64,000 bases of DNA from Hyphomicrobium sp. MC1 (GCF_000253295.1 NC_015717.1:2604001-2668000); one strand, 5' to 3'; positions 32,385 through 40,349 are shown, counted from the stretch's first letter. The notes: generated from the letters alone by a model not told the origin. Made by a program: numbers and translations.

Positions 32385-35300
32385 ATGAAGATTACACGGC
32401 GTTTCACGAAAGCCGGCCTTTCTCCTTATGCCTCGATCCCGTTCCGGCGTGCGACGTCAGAAATCAAGAACCCCGATGGTTCGATCGTTTTCCGTCTCGA
32501 AGGCTTCGATGTCCCCGAACAGTTCAGTCAGGTTGCAGCTGACATCCTGGCGCAGAAATACTTCCGCAAGGCGGGCGTGGCGCGGCGCCTGAAGCGGTGC
32601 GAAGAAACGCAGGTTCCGTCGTGGCTGTGGCGCTCCGCCCCGGATGACGCCGCTCTTGCCGAGCTGCCGGACAACGAGCGTTTCGGCGGCGAGACGGACG
32701 CGCGCCAAGTCTTCGACCGTCTCGCCGGCACCTGGACCTACTGGGGCTGGAAGGGCGGCTACTTCTCGTCCGAGGAAGACGCGCAGGCGTTCTTCGACGA
32801 GCTGCGCTACATGCTCGCCATGCAGATGGCGGCGCCGAACTCGCCGCAGTGGTTCAACACCGGCCTGCACTGGGCCTACGGCATCGACGGCCCCGGCCAG
32901 GGCCACCTCTATGTCGACTATCAGACGGGCGAACTCGTGCAGTCGACGTCGGCTTACGAGCATCCGCAGCCGCACGCCTGCTTCATCCAGTCGGTTGCCG
33001 ACGACCTCGTCAACGAGGGCGGCATTATGGATCTCTGGGTGCGAGAAGCGCGCCTCTTCAAATACGGCTCGGGCACGGGCTCGAACTTCTCGTCGCTGCG
33101 CGGCGCAAATGAGAAGCTGTCGGGTGGCGGCCGTTCGTCGGGCCTGATGAGCTTCCTCAAAATCGGCGACCGGGCGGCGGGCGCCATCAAGTCGGGCGGC
33201 ACGACGCGGCGCGCGGCGAAGATGGTCGTCGTCGATGTCGATCACCCGGATATCGAGGAATACATCGGCTGGAAGGTCAAAGAAGAGCAGAAGGTGGCGG
33301 CGCTCGTCACCGGCTCGAAGATCTGCCAGAAGCGGCTCAAGGCTGTGATGAAGGCTTGCGTCAACTGCGAAGCGGAAGGCGACGCCTGCTTCGAGCCGAC
33401 GAAGAACCCCAAGCTGAAGATCGCGATCCGCGAAGCCAAGCGTGACGGCGTTCCGCAGAACTACATCCTGCGCGTCGTCCAGTTCGCGCGCCAGGGCTAC
33501 AAGGACATCGAGTTCGACACCTACGACACCGATTGGGACAGCGAGGCCTATCTCACGGTCGCCGGTCAGAACTCCAACAACTCGGTGCGCGTGACGGATG
33601 ACTTCCTCAACGCCGTCGTCGAGGACAAAGACTGGAACCTGCGTTCTCGCCTTGGCAACAAGGTAACGAAGACGATCCGCGCCCAGGATCTCTGGGAGCA
33701 AATCGGCTTTGCGGCGTGGGCCTCGGCCGATCCCGGCATCCAGTTCCACACGACGATCAACGACTGGCACACCTGCCCGCAGTCGGGACCGATCCGCGCT
33801 TCGAACCCATGCTCGGAATACATGTTCCTCGACGACACGGCATGCAACCTGGCGTCGCTGAACCTCTTGCGCTTCCGCCGCGAGGATAAGTCGTTCGACA
33901 TCGAATCGTATGAGCACGGCTGCCGCCTGTGGACGGTTGTGCTCGAAATCTCGGTGCTGATGGCGCAGTTCCCGTCGCGGCAGATCGCGGAGCTTTCGTA
34001 CCGCTATCGCACGCTGGGCCTTGGCTTCGCGAACATCGGCGGCCTCTTGATGTCGTCGGGCATCCCTTATGACTCAGAGGAAGGCCGCGCGATCTGCGGT
34101 GCGATCTCTGCGATCATGACGGGCGTGGCCTACGCGACGAGCGCAGAGATGGCGGAAGAGCTTGGCCCCTTCCCCGGCTACGCGCCGAATGCGCAGGATA
34201 TGCTGCGCGTGATGCGCAACCATCGCCGCGCCGCTCATGGCGAAGCCGAGTTCTACGAGCAGCTCTCGGTTGCGCCGGTGCCGCTCGATCACGACGCTCT
34301 GAGGGATGCGCGCCTCGGCGACGCTGCAAAGCGCGCCTGGGATCGGGCGATCGAACTCGGCCAGGAGCATGGCTATCGCAATGCTCAAGCGACCGTCGTC
34401 GCGCCGACCGGCACGATCGGCCTCGTCATGGACTGCGATACGACCGGCATCGAGCCCGACTTCGCACTCGTGAAGTTCAAGAAGCTCGCGGGCGGTGGTT
34501 ACTTCAAGATCATCAACCAGTCGGTGCCGGAAGCGCTGCGCGCGCTCGGCTATCGCGAAAGCCAGATCGCCGAGATCGAGGCTTATGCAGTCGGCCACGG
34601 CTCGCTGGCCCAGGCACCCGCCATCAACACGGGCACGCTGAAGGCCAAGGGCTTCACCGACGACGTGCTGGCGAAGGTCGAGAAGGGTCTGGCGACCGCG
34701 TTCGACATTAAGTTCGTGTTCAACCGCTGGACGCTCGGCGACGACTTCATGACGGGCAAACTCGGCATTCCAGCCGACAAGCTCAACGATCCGTCGTTCG
34801 ATATCTTCGCGCACCTCGGGTACTCGAAGAAAGACGTCGAAGCCGCCAACGAACACGTCTGCGGAGCGATGACGCTTGAGGGTGCACCGCACATCAAGGC
34901 CGACGACCTGCCGGTGTTTGATTGCGCCAATCCGTGCGGCAAGAAGGGAAAGCGCTTCCTTTCGGTCGAGAGCCACATCCGCATGATGGCCGCTTCGCAG
35001 CCGTTCATCTCGGGCGCGATCTCGAAGACGATCAACATGCCGAACGATGCGACGGTCGAAGACTGCAAGCAGTCGTACATGCTGTCGTGGAAGCTGGCTC
35101 TCAAAGCCAACGCGCTCTATCGCGACGGTTCCAAGCTTTCTCAGCCGCTCAACAGCCAGATCCTCGGCGATGATGCAGACGAGGCCGCGGACGCCGTGGA
35201 TGCTCTGATGAGCCAACCGCTTGCCGCTCGCACGGCGACCGTGACTGAAAAGATCGTCGAGAAGATCGTCGAGCGCGTCGTCTACGTGGAGCGCGAGAAG

Positions 35301-36143
35301 GCGAAGGGCCGCGACAAGCTTCCTGGCCGCCGTAAGGGCTACACGCAGAAAGCTGCTGTCGGCGGGCATAAAGTGTATCTGCGCACTGGCGAATACGACG
35401 ACGGCCGCGTCGGCGAAATCTTCATCGACATGCACAAGGAAGGCGCTGCTTTCCGCTCGCTGATGAACAACTTCGCCATCGCGATCTCGCTCGGCCTGCA
35501 ATACGGCGTGCCGCTGGAAGAATACGTGGAGGCGTTCACCTTCACACGCTTCGAGCCGGCGGGCCTCGTGCAGGGCAACGAGACGATCAAGAACGCGACG
35601 TCGATCCTCGACTACATCTTCCGCGAGCTGGCGGTGTCGTACCTCGGCCGTCACGATCTGGCGCACGTCGATCCGCGCGAAATCGTCGGCGAGACGGGGC
35701 TGGGCTCCAGCGACGACGATACGGATGAGCAGCTTTCGCTCAACCTGCCGGAGAGCGTGACGAAGATGGTGTCGAAGGGCCTCGTTCGCGGCGCCGACGT
35801 GGTTCGCCTCGCGAGCCGCACGACGACGAACGTTTCGGGTCCCAAGGCGTCGTCGCTTGGTGCGGCCGCCGTGCAAAACGCGAGCTACGACGTCAGCGCC
35901 CGCTACGTTGAATCGACGCTGACGCACGGCGCGAATGCGCTGTCGGCGGTAAGCGAAGAGATGCAAGCGGCGGTGTCATCGCCGGTTCTGACGAAGTCGG
36001 AGCTTTACAAGCAGCGCCTCTCCGAAGCGAAACTCCGCGGCTACGAAGGCGTCGCCTGCACCGAGTGCCAGAACTTCACGATGGTCCGGAACGGCACGTG
36101 CCTGAAGTGCGATACGTGCGGATCAACGAGCGGGTGCAGCTGA
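32385..36143 (+). CDS. nrdJ: vitamin B12-dependent ribonucleoside-diphosphate reductase (class II)
   Basis: 1252 residues from ATG 32385 (MKITRRFTKAGLSPY) with GGGGG 9 nt upstream; the frame is open from 32169 but the extra 72 residues look non-coding. Features: AAPNSPQWFNTGLHWAYG, the substrate-loop YGSGTGSNFSSLRG, the active-site NPCSE motif (N474, C476, E478) and APTGTIGLVMDCDTTGIEPD. An insert near 940-990 contains KIVEKIVERVVYVEREKAK. The C-terminus ends in a four-Cys zinc ribbon (CTECQNFTMVRNGTCLKCDTCG). It makes deoxynucleotides with adenosylcobalamin, independent of oxygen. It is the only reductase seen here. Confidence 0.97.
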   Translation: MKITRRFTKAGLSPYASIPFRRATSEIKNPDGSIVFRLEGFDVPEQFSQVAADILAQKYFRKAGVARRLKRCEETQVPSWLWRSAPDDAALAELPDNERFGGETDARQVFDRLAGTWTYWGWKGGYFSSEEDAQAFFDELRYMLAMQMAAPNSPQWFNTGLHWAYGIDGPGQGHLYVDYQTGELVQSTSAYEHPQPHACFIQSVADDLVNEGGIMDLWVREARLFKYGSGTGSNFSSLRGANEKLSGGGRSSGLMSFLKIGDRAAGAIKSGGTTRRAAKMVVVDVDHPDIEEYIGWKVKEEQKVAALVTGSKICQKRLKAVMKACVNCEAEGDACFEPTKNPKLKIAIREAKRDGVPQNYILRVVQFARQGYKDIEFDTYDTDWDSEAYLTVAGQNSNNSVRVTDDFLNAVVEDKDWNLRSRLGNKVTKTIRAQDLWEQIGFAAWASADPGIQFHTTINDWHTCPQSGPIRASNPCSEYMFLDDTACNLASLNLLRFRREDKSFDIESYEHGCRLWTVVLEISVLMAQFPSRQIAELSYRYRTLGLGFANIGGLLMSSGIPYDSEEGRAICGAISAIMTGVAYATSAEMAEELGPFPGYAPNAQDMLRVMRNHRRAAHGEAEFYEQLSVAPVPLDHDALRDARLGDAAKRAWDRAIELGQEHGYRNAQATVVAPTGTIGLVMDCDTTGIEPDFALVKFKKLAGGGYFKIINQSVPEALRALGYRESQIAEIEAYAVGHGSLAQAPAINTGTLKAKGFTDDVLAKVEKGLATAFDIKFVFNRWTLGDDFMTGKLGIPADKLNDPSFDIFAHLGYSKKDVEAANEHVCGAMTLEGAPHIKADDLPVFDCANPCGKKGKRFLSVESHIRMMAASQPFISGAISKTINMPNDATVEDCKQSYMLSWKLALKANALYRDGSKLSQPLNSQILGDDADEAADAVDALMSQPLAARTATVTEKIVEKIVERVVYVEREKAKGRDKLPGRRKGYTQKAAVGGHKVYLRTGEYDDGRVGEIFIDMHKEGAAFRSLMNNFAIAISLGLQYGVPLEEYVEAFTFTRFEPAGLVQGNETIKNATSILDYIFRELAVSYLGRHDLAHVDPREIVGETGLGSSDDDTDEQLSLNLPESVTKMVSKGLVRGADVVRLASRTTTNVSGPKASSLGAAAVQNASYDVSARYVESTLTHGANALSAVSEEMQAAVSSPVLTKSELYKQRLSEAKLRGYEGVACTECQNFTMVRNGTCLKCDTCGSTSGCS

Positions 36144-36176
36144 GTTAGTCCTTCCATCTTTCCCCAGGAGATCAAA

Positions 36177-36353
36177 ATGGCGACAAATCCCCCAAAAGGC
36201 GACGGCCACAGAAATGGAGCAGTGCGTGATCGCAGCCAAACCCATAATCCCAAGACGGATCAGTGGGTCAAACGCGATGATAAAACCGGTCGCTTCATGG
36301 ATGTGAAGCAAGACGGCACACCTTTCAAAGGCGTTCGAAAAGAACACAACTAA
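36177..36353 (+). CDS. small conserved basic protein, 58 residues
   Basis: ATG 36177 has a strong AGGAG at 36166-36170. The product is hydrophilic and lysine/arginine-rich: MATNPPKGDGHRNGAVRDRS, then NPKTDQWVKRDDKTGRFMD and FKGVRKEHN. I recall similar short proteins of unknown function in Rhizobiales, with the same NGAVRDRSQ and KRDxKTGRFMD pattern. It lies 33 bp after nrdJ and before a strong terminator, so is probably cotranscribed with nrdJ. Too short for most gene finders. Function unknown. Confidence 0.72.
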   Translation: MATNPPKGDGHRNGAVRDRSQTHNPKTDQWVKRDDKTGRFMDVKQDGTPFKGVRKEHN

Positions 36354-36354
36354 C

Positions 36355-36397
36355 GTCATCCTCGAACATGTGAGCGTAGCGACGCGTTCGGGGATCC
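36355..36397. repeat. dispersed palindromic repeat (REP-like), copy B
   Basis: GTCATCCTCGAAC at 36355-36367 and GTTCGGGGATCC at 36386-36397 form imperfect inverted arms. The whole element lines up with the reverse complement of 6887-6931 including the loop (GAGCG-AGCGA pattern), so the two are copies in opposite orientation. Confidence 0.68.
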
Positions 36398-36431
36398 AGC
36401 GCGAGGCTCGTCGGAGACGACCGTATTTCTG

Positions 36432-36466
36432 CAAGGCGCCATCGCATGTGGCGCCTTGTTTGTTTT
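36432..36466 (+). terminator. rho-independent terminator downstream of nrdJ and the small protein gene
   Basis: CAAGGCGCC (36432-36440) and GGCGCCTTG (36450-36458) make a perfect 9-bp stem with a 9-nt loop, followed by TTTGTTTT. It ends the plus-strand unit. Confidence 0.85.
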
Positions 36467-36474
36467 CGGCTTGA

Positions 36475-36534
36475 CTGGATCCCGGCCTTCGCCGGGATGA
36501 CGGTGGGAGATGACAGACTGCGCCGGGATGACGG
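36475..36534. repeat. REP-like palindrome, copy C with a partial second unit
   Basis: CTGGATCCCGGCCTTCGCCG begins a 32-bp unit (36475-36506) identical to 37095-37126. It contains the hairpin CCCGGC-CTTC-GCCGGG. A partial unit CGCCGGGATGACGG follows at 36521-36534. The unit lies on the 3' side of the GIY-YIG gene. Confidence 0.75.
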
Positions 36535-36634
36535 AATGGGGAATGGTCTGCGAACGACGGGATGATGTGTTGGGGCTATCGCGGGGGCTAACCTTCTCCG
36601 GGATGAGGGAGATGGAGTGGAGATTGCCCATTCT

Positions 36635-36665
36635 CCGTCATGCCGACGAAGGTCGGCACCCAGAC
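36635..36665. repeat. REP-like palindrome, divergent copy
   Basis: CCGTCATGCCGACGAAGGTC starts a unit with a GCCGAC-GAAG-GTCGGC hairpin (36642-36657), of the same general form (CGTCAT…hairpin…CCCAGA) as widespread alphaproteobacterial REP elements. It lies 21 bp from the 3' end of the GIY-YIG gene. Sequence differs from copies C and F, so membership of one family is a guess. Confidence 0.5.
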
Positions 36666-36685
36666 AAGCCGCAGCAGACTGTCGG

Positions 36686-37030
36686 TCAGAGAGCCTGCTC
36701 GGACTTATCAAATGGACCCGCGCCGATCTCGCCTGTTTGCGGATCGAAGAAATTGCGCCACTCGGGGTTCATCTGTTCGATCAAACGCAGCTTCCAAGTC
36801 CGCCGCCATTCTTTCAACTGCTTCTCACGCGCTATGGCTTGGTCGAGCGTTTCGTGGAGCTCGTAGTAGACGAGTTGCGTCACGTTGTATTGCGCAGTGA
36901 AGCCGGGAATGAGCTTCTGGGAATGCTGAGCCATCCGCGCGTGAAGATCACTCGTCACGCCAATGTAGAGCGTGCCGTTTTGGCCGCTCGCCAAGATATA
37001 GACGCACGGTGATTTGCTTTTCCGGCTCAT
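36686..37030 (-). CDS. GIY-YIG family endonuclease-like protein
   Basis: 114 residues. The catalytic module is intact: CVYILASGQNGTLYIGVTSD (the Y-V-L/Y-I-G pair), Arg in LHARMAQH, and Glu in the REKQLKEWRR helix, which carries the metal-binding acid. Single-domain GIY-YIG proteins of this size are very numerous in Rhizobiales and have no established role; proposals include repair or selfish spread. This copy is flanked on both sides by REP-like palindromes (36355-36665 and 37095-37290) within an otherwise gene-poor strip. Family certain, function unknown. Confidence 0.9.
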   Translation of the reverse strand: MSRKSKSPCVYILASGQNGTLYIGVTSDLHARMAQHSQKLIPGFTAQYNVTQLVYYELHETLDQAIAREKQLKEWRRTWKLRLIEQMNPEWRNFFDPQTGEIGAGPFDKSEQAL

Positions 37031-37094
37031 GACGTCCCCCTGCGCAGATTGAAGCGCCGCAGGAGATCGCGCAAATCCTTTGATTGCTCGTTGG

Positions 37095-37126
37095 CTGGAT
37101 CCCGGCCTTCGCCGGGATGACGGTGG
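37095..37126. repeat. REP-like palindrome, copy F
   Basis: This 32-bp unit is identical to 36475-36506 and in the same orientation, with the CCCGGCCTTCGCCGGG hairpin at 37101-37116. It is 65 bp upstream of the GIY-YIG start, so the gene lies between two identical repeats 620 bp apart. Confidence 0.75.
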
Positions 37127-37194
37127 TGGGGCTGACTGTTGCGCCGGTATGTCTAGAAATGGTTGGCGGCTGCGGCTGCGCTCGGAACTTTGCG

Positions 37195-37214
37195 CTTCGC
37201 CGGGATGACGGTGG
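37195..37214. repeat. REP-like partial copy G
   Basis: CTTCGCCGGGATGACGGTGG repeats the last 20 bases of the 32-bp unit exactly. It is the fourth occurrence of the GCCGGGATGACGG core in 740 bp. Confidence 0.65.
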
Positions 37215-37237
37215 TTAGGTGTCTCGGTAGAACCAAC

Positions 37238-37290
37238 CCGCCGAGAGCGTGCGTCCTGAGATGCGAGGAAACGGAGCGTGCTCTCGGCGG
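37238..37290 (-). terminator. inverted repeat, possible terminator of the lysine-rich gene
   Basis: CCGCCGAGAGC (37238-37248) and GCTCTCGGCGG (37280-37290) are perfect 11-bp arms around a 31-nt partly paired loop. It is 50 bp beyond the stop of the minus-strand gene at 37340. No T run follows, so it may be another palindromic repeat instead. Confidence 0.4.
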
Positions 37291-37339
37291 TGTGGATCCG
37301 CGGACTGAATCGACCCCCCGACCAGCGCGCGATCCGGCG

Positions 37340-37567
37340 TCAAGTCTTCTTGGCTTTCTTCACTTTTTTCGTCTTGTGCGTCTGCGCGACCTTCTGCTTG
37401 CCAGCCTTGTGCGCGTGGACCTTTTTCTTGTCCTTTGATTTCAGCGTGACGAGCGTTGCAGTGTGCGAGGCGGATAGCCGTGGCGCTGTCGTTGCAGCCT
37501 CGGCGGAAGCGGTGGCGCCAACGCCGAGAGCGACGGCGCCGAGCAAAATCAATCGTGCAATTTTCAT
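37340..37567 (-). CDS. small exported lysine-rich protein
   Basis: 75 residues from ATG 37567 (MKIARLILLGAVALGVGA), with AAGAAG upstream; an ATG five codons earlier is also open. A signal peptide (1-24) precedes a tail in which Lys, His and Thr dominate (KSKDKKKVHAHKAGKQKVAQ and KKVKKAKKT). Strongly basic, so the mature protein could bind anionic polymers in the periplasm or envelope. I do not recognise a family. Coding status rests on signal peptide and composition. Confidence 0.55.
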   Translation of the reverse strand: MKIARLILLGAVALGVGATASAEAATTAPRLSASHTATLVTLKSKDKKKVHAHKAGKQKVAQTHKTKKVKKAKKT

Positions 37568-38001
37568 TGTCTTCTTTCCCAAGCAGAGCCGCAGCCGGTC
37601 TCGAGCTGCAACGCGACGCTAGGCGGCGGTTCCAGAAAAGAGAAAGAAGAAGACTTCAAATGCTCGGAAGATTTTTTTCGAACGGCCGCCTCGCCTCGGA
37701 GGCACTCGTCGCATTTTTGCGACGGCTTTATATGTCGTCTCGGCCACATCGAGGCGCGAAAACATTTCGGCGTTCATCGGACGTATACGCCGCATCAATC
37801 ACAGCGATTCTCAGCGAAAGACCGCAAACGCCTTGTTTGTTGCGTTTTTGATTGTGTCCAGCATGAAGCCGCTATGCGCTTCCACACCTTATCCTCAGTC
37901 CTCCCCGTTCCTTTTGCACCTTGGGTAAACGCCGCTCGGCAATAGCGAATCAACGCGCTTCAGTCGTATCCAAGTGCTTGAGAAATAATGCGGAGTTGAA
38001 G
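37568..38001. other. intergenic region with hairpin and a doubtful 63-codon frame
   Basis: 434 bp. A perfect palindrome GTCGCA-TTTT-TGCGAC lies at 37708-37723. An open frame from ATG 37660 to 37851 (MLGRFFSNGRLASEALVAFL…) has an AGAAGAAG upstream but no recognisable feature; I do not call it a gene. No RNA gene recognised. Presumed promoters for the two divergent flanking genes are here but I cannot pin them. Confidence 0.5.
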
Positions 38002-38619
38002 ATGAAACTCGGTGGGACGCAGGCGCCATTATCGGTCTATATGCTGGCCGATCACCTCGACGCTGCACTCGCCGCCGGCGAGGACATCATGGTGCGCGGC
38101 AGCCAGTGGCGCGAACTCGCGGAGCACACCAGCGAGCCGGCAGACTTCGTGATGCGTCAGCGCAAGATTGCCGACGAGATCCGCGCCCTTGAGCTGATGC
38201 TTGTCGCCCGCGTCCTGAAGGCGCGCAGCCATGCCGCAGCGCTCTCGGAATACGACGATCGTTTTCGTATGCTCGGGCGGTTGTTTGTGGCGGGCACGGC
38301 CATTCTGCTCGACGCGGTCGAGGAAAGCGGCGACGCGCGCGAACTCGACTTCGACACGGGCGATGAGATCATCGCCTACGTTCGCAGCCGCGGACTGATC
38401 GCTCCCGATGCAGCGGCCATCCGGAAAGCGTCGGACCTGACGATCGACGACAGCTTCCTGGTCGCCGCGCGCATGGCTCTCGGGCCTCTCTTGGATATGG
38501 CGGCGGCCTTCCTGGATGCTCTCGACGTCCAATACGATCTCTTCGTCGAAGAGGCGCCGGTTGCGAAGCGGACGCTCCTGCTCGACCTCGACGACGCCGA
38601 CCGGCTGCCCTTGAACTGA
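38002..38619 (+). CDS. hypothetical protein, 205 residues
   Basis: The ATG at 38002 (MKLGGTQAPLSVYMLADHLD) has GGAG 7 nt upstream; the frame is open 27 codons more. The product is acidic and mostly helical in appearance, with no signal peptide or membrane segment: …SQWRELAEHTSEPADFVMRQRKIADEIRALELMLVARVLKAR… then …FLDALDVQYDLFVEEAP…LLLDLDDADRLPLN. I do not recognise a family. Its 3' 244 bp are antisense to the end of the RlpA-like gene. Codon pattern and ribosome site support a real gene. Confidence 0.65.
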   Translation: MKLGGTQAPLSVYMLADHLDAALAAGEDIMVRGSQWRELAEHTSEPADFVMRQRKIADEIRALELMLVARVLKARSHAAALSEYDDRFRMLGRLFVAGTAILLDAVEESGDARELDFDTGDEIIAYVRSRGLIAPDAAAIRKASDLTIDDSFLVAARMALGPLLDMAAAFLDALDVQYDLFVEEAPVAKRTLLLDLDDADRLPLN

Positions 38620-39569
38620 CGGCGCGACGTCGCAGACGCCCAGCGCGTTTTGCTGCGCCATTTGGCGACGCGTGCCGAACGGGCGGGGGAACGCTTGACC
38701 GAACGCGACGCCACAGTCGCCCGTCTGAGAACAAGCGAACGCGCCTCAGCTTTGGCCTCAGGCTTCTCAACCGCAGCCGCCGACTTTTCGAAATTCACCG
38801 CGATGCTTGCCGGCACAGTTCCGTCAACGGACGCCACACGGGTTGAATCCGTGCGCAGGACGTTGGCCAATGCGGGCTTCATGGTTTTCACCGCTGTCAG
38901 CATCTTGCCGGCGACCGGCGCGAAGACCGACGTCGACATGGCATCAAGCGCCATCGCGATCATCATGCCGCCCTGGGCCTGGTCGAGCGATGCGAACGAC
39001 CCGATGGAACCCGGGACCGGCGCATAACGGCGATTTCTTTTATAGGTCGCGTCGACGATGGATGGCGCCGACATCACGCGGACTTCGAGTTTCGCAACGC
39101 CGCTTCCGGCAAAGCCCAGCTTGTGCGCGGTTGCGCGCGATACGTCGAGCTTGCGCTGACGCCAGTACGGTCCGGCGTTGTTGACGCGAACGACGGCGGC
39201 ATTGCCATTATCAGGGTTGCGAATGAGCAGGATCGTGCCGTCCGGATAGATCGGGCTGGCGGCGCTGTCGGCCTCGTTGGGGCGGAAGGCTTCGCCAGAT
39301 GACGTCAATCCGCATGGGTTGTAGCGATCGCGGCGACAGTCGTCATAGTACGAGGCTTGGAGCACCGTGTCCTGGCCAACAATGGCGACCATCTCGGCGA
39401 TGCTCAGCACGCGGTGACAGGTGTGGTTGAAGCAGTATGTCTTGCCAGGCGTCTTGGCTTCGACAGGGGCGGCGCTGAAGGCCAACACCGTTGCAACGGC
39501 TGCCGGCACACTCCAGGCAGCCCATGCCGCTGCGCATACGTGCGCACGGCGACGAATACTCGATGACAT
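38376..39569 (-). CDS. RlpA-like double-psi beta-barrel exported protein
   Basis: 397 residues from ATG 39569; the frame is open 43 codons earlier. A signal peptide (about 14-36, ending APVEA) leads to the DPBB domain (about 60-165): VLQASYYDDCRRDRYNPCGLTSSGEAFRPNE, YPDGTILLIRNPDNGNAAVVRVNNAGPYW and LDVSRATAHKLGF. RlpA proteins are septal lytic transglycosylases or peptidoglycan-binding factors. After about residue 270 the sequence becomes Ser/Arg/Lys-rich, and the last 80 residues are antisense to the neighbouring gene (38002-38619). Domain call firm; C-terminal end doubtful. Confidence 0.75.
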   Translation of the reverse strand: MSSSIRRRAHVCAAAWAAWSVPAAVATVLAFSAAPVEAKTPGKTYCFNHTCHRVLSIAEMVAIVGQDTVLQASYYDDCRRDRYNPCGLTSSGEAFRPNEADSAASPIYPDGTILLIRNPDNGNAAVVRVNNAGPYWRQRKLDVSRATAHKLGFAGSGVAKLEVRVMSAPSIVDATYKRNRRYAPVPGSIGSFASLDQAQGGMMIAMALDAMSTSVFAPVAGKMLTAVKTMKPALANVLRTDSTRVASVDGTVPASIAVNFEKSAAAVEKPEAKAEARSLVLRRATVASRSVKRSPARSARVAKWRSKTRWASATSRRQFKGSRSASSRSSRSVRFATGASSTKRSYWTSRASRKAAAISKRGPRAMRAATRKLSSIVRSDAFRMAAASGAISPRLRT

Positions 39570-39944
39570 CCCTACTCTCCCGTCTTTCTTCGGCACGGGC
39601 CTACGCGCCGTTCTCCTCCGTGCGTTCCATCCGCCTTGGAACAAAACACCAACTGCAGCGCCGGACCATAGAGTTTGTGATGCACCACGACAACCCAAGA
39701 ATTGCCGTTACAATTCTCAAGCAATCACAAGTTATTTCATGACGTTGCGTGACTGAGTTGGCTCCATTTCTACGGAGGTGAAACGGTGTGCCGCATGCGC
39801 CCCCAGGGCCACGGTTGCTGAGGCGTATATGCATCATGCGGCGCGTAATACGAAGCCGAACGAAATTCTCCGGTTGCGCCGCATAGGGCGTATGCGTCTC
39901 ATCTCGCGCGGGGGCCGCAAATACGGGGATTTTCGGGGGAAATT
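39570..39944. other. divergent intergenic region with an isolated strong Shine-Dalgarno
   Basis: 375 bp between the RlpA-like and lipoprotein genes. A very strong GGAGGTG lies at 39774-39780, followed only by a 12-codon frame GTG 39786 to TGA 39821 (VCRMRPQGHGC) or by a longer unlikely frame from 39778. CTCC four to ten bases before it could pair with the GGAG. No terminator or RNA gene recognised. Confidence 0.45.
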
Positions 39945-40349
39945 TTGCGTCTATTCCTGGGATCTATTGCGCTGGCATTGCTGCCGTTTCTAAGCGGTTG
40001 TGTCTGCGATCCGCCGGTCGAGCGACTGACCATCAAAAAGCGCGTGCACGCGAAACGGGTCGCGCTGGCGATACCGGCCAAGCCAAGACCTAGCACCGAC
40101 GCGACGGGGCCATCCGCCACGTCCGTGCTGAGACCAATACGCATCAAGAGGTGCGACTGTCCGCAGGACTTTGATCCGCATGTCTGCGGCGATCGGAGCG
40201 CCTACACGTGGTCGCCGGACTGCAACAAACAGTCATCAGGAACCATAAGGCCCAGCGCTCCCGAGCCTGCGCCGGCACCTATCGCAGCGCCTGTCGCGGC
40301 GCCTGATAGGGCGACACCAGCGTCACTCAAAGGTTCAGCGCAGCCTTGA
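39945..40349 (+). CDS. small lipoprotein with Kazal-like cysteine motif
   Basis: 134 residues from a TTG at 39945 with CGGGGGA just upstream; no ATG fits. A lipoprotein signal ends in FLSGC (Cys19). The middle is basic, then CDCPQDFDPHVCGDRSAYTW…DC (about 89-114) resembles the start of Kazal protease-inhibitor domains (CP…DPVCG…TY…C), although the last Kazal cysteine is missing. The tail is Pro/Ala-rich, as in envelope spacers. Its 3' end overlaps the convergent CinA-like gene by 23 bp. Lipoprotein call good; inhibitor role speculative. Confidence 0.62.
   Translation: MRLFLGSIALALLPFLSGCVCDPPVERLTIKKRVHAKRVALAIPAKPRPSTDATGPSATSVLRPIRIKRCDCPQDFDPHVCGDRSAYTWSPDCNKQSSGTIRPSAPEPAPAPIAAPVAAPDRATPASLKGSAQP

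Noticed and set aside
34074..35966. 630-codon minus-strand frame inside nrdJ
   Set aside because: Exact antisense of a well-conserved reductase; no recognisable motif.
37660..37851. 63-codon frame MLGRFFSNGRLASEALV…
   Set aside because: Weak ribosome site and no coding character; noted in the intergenic entry but not called a gene.
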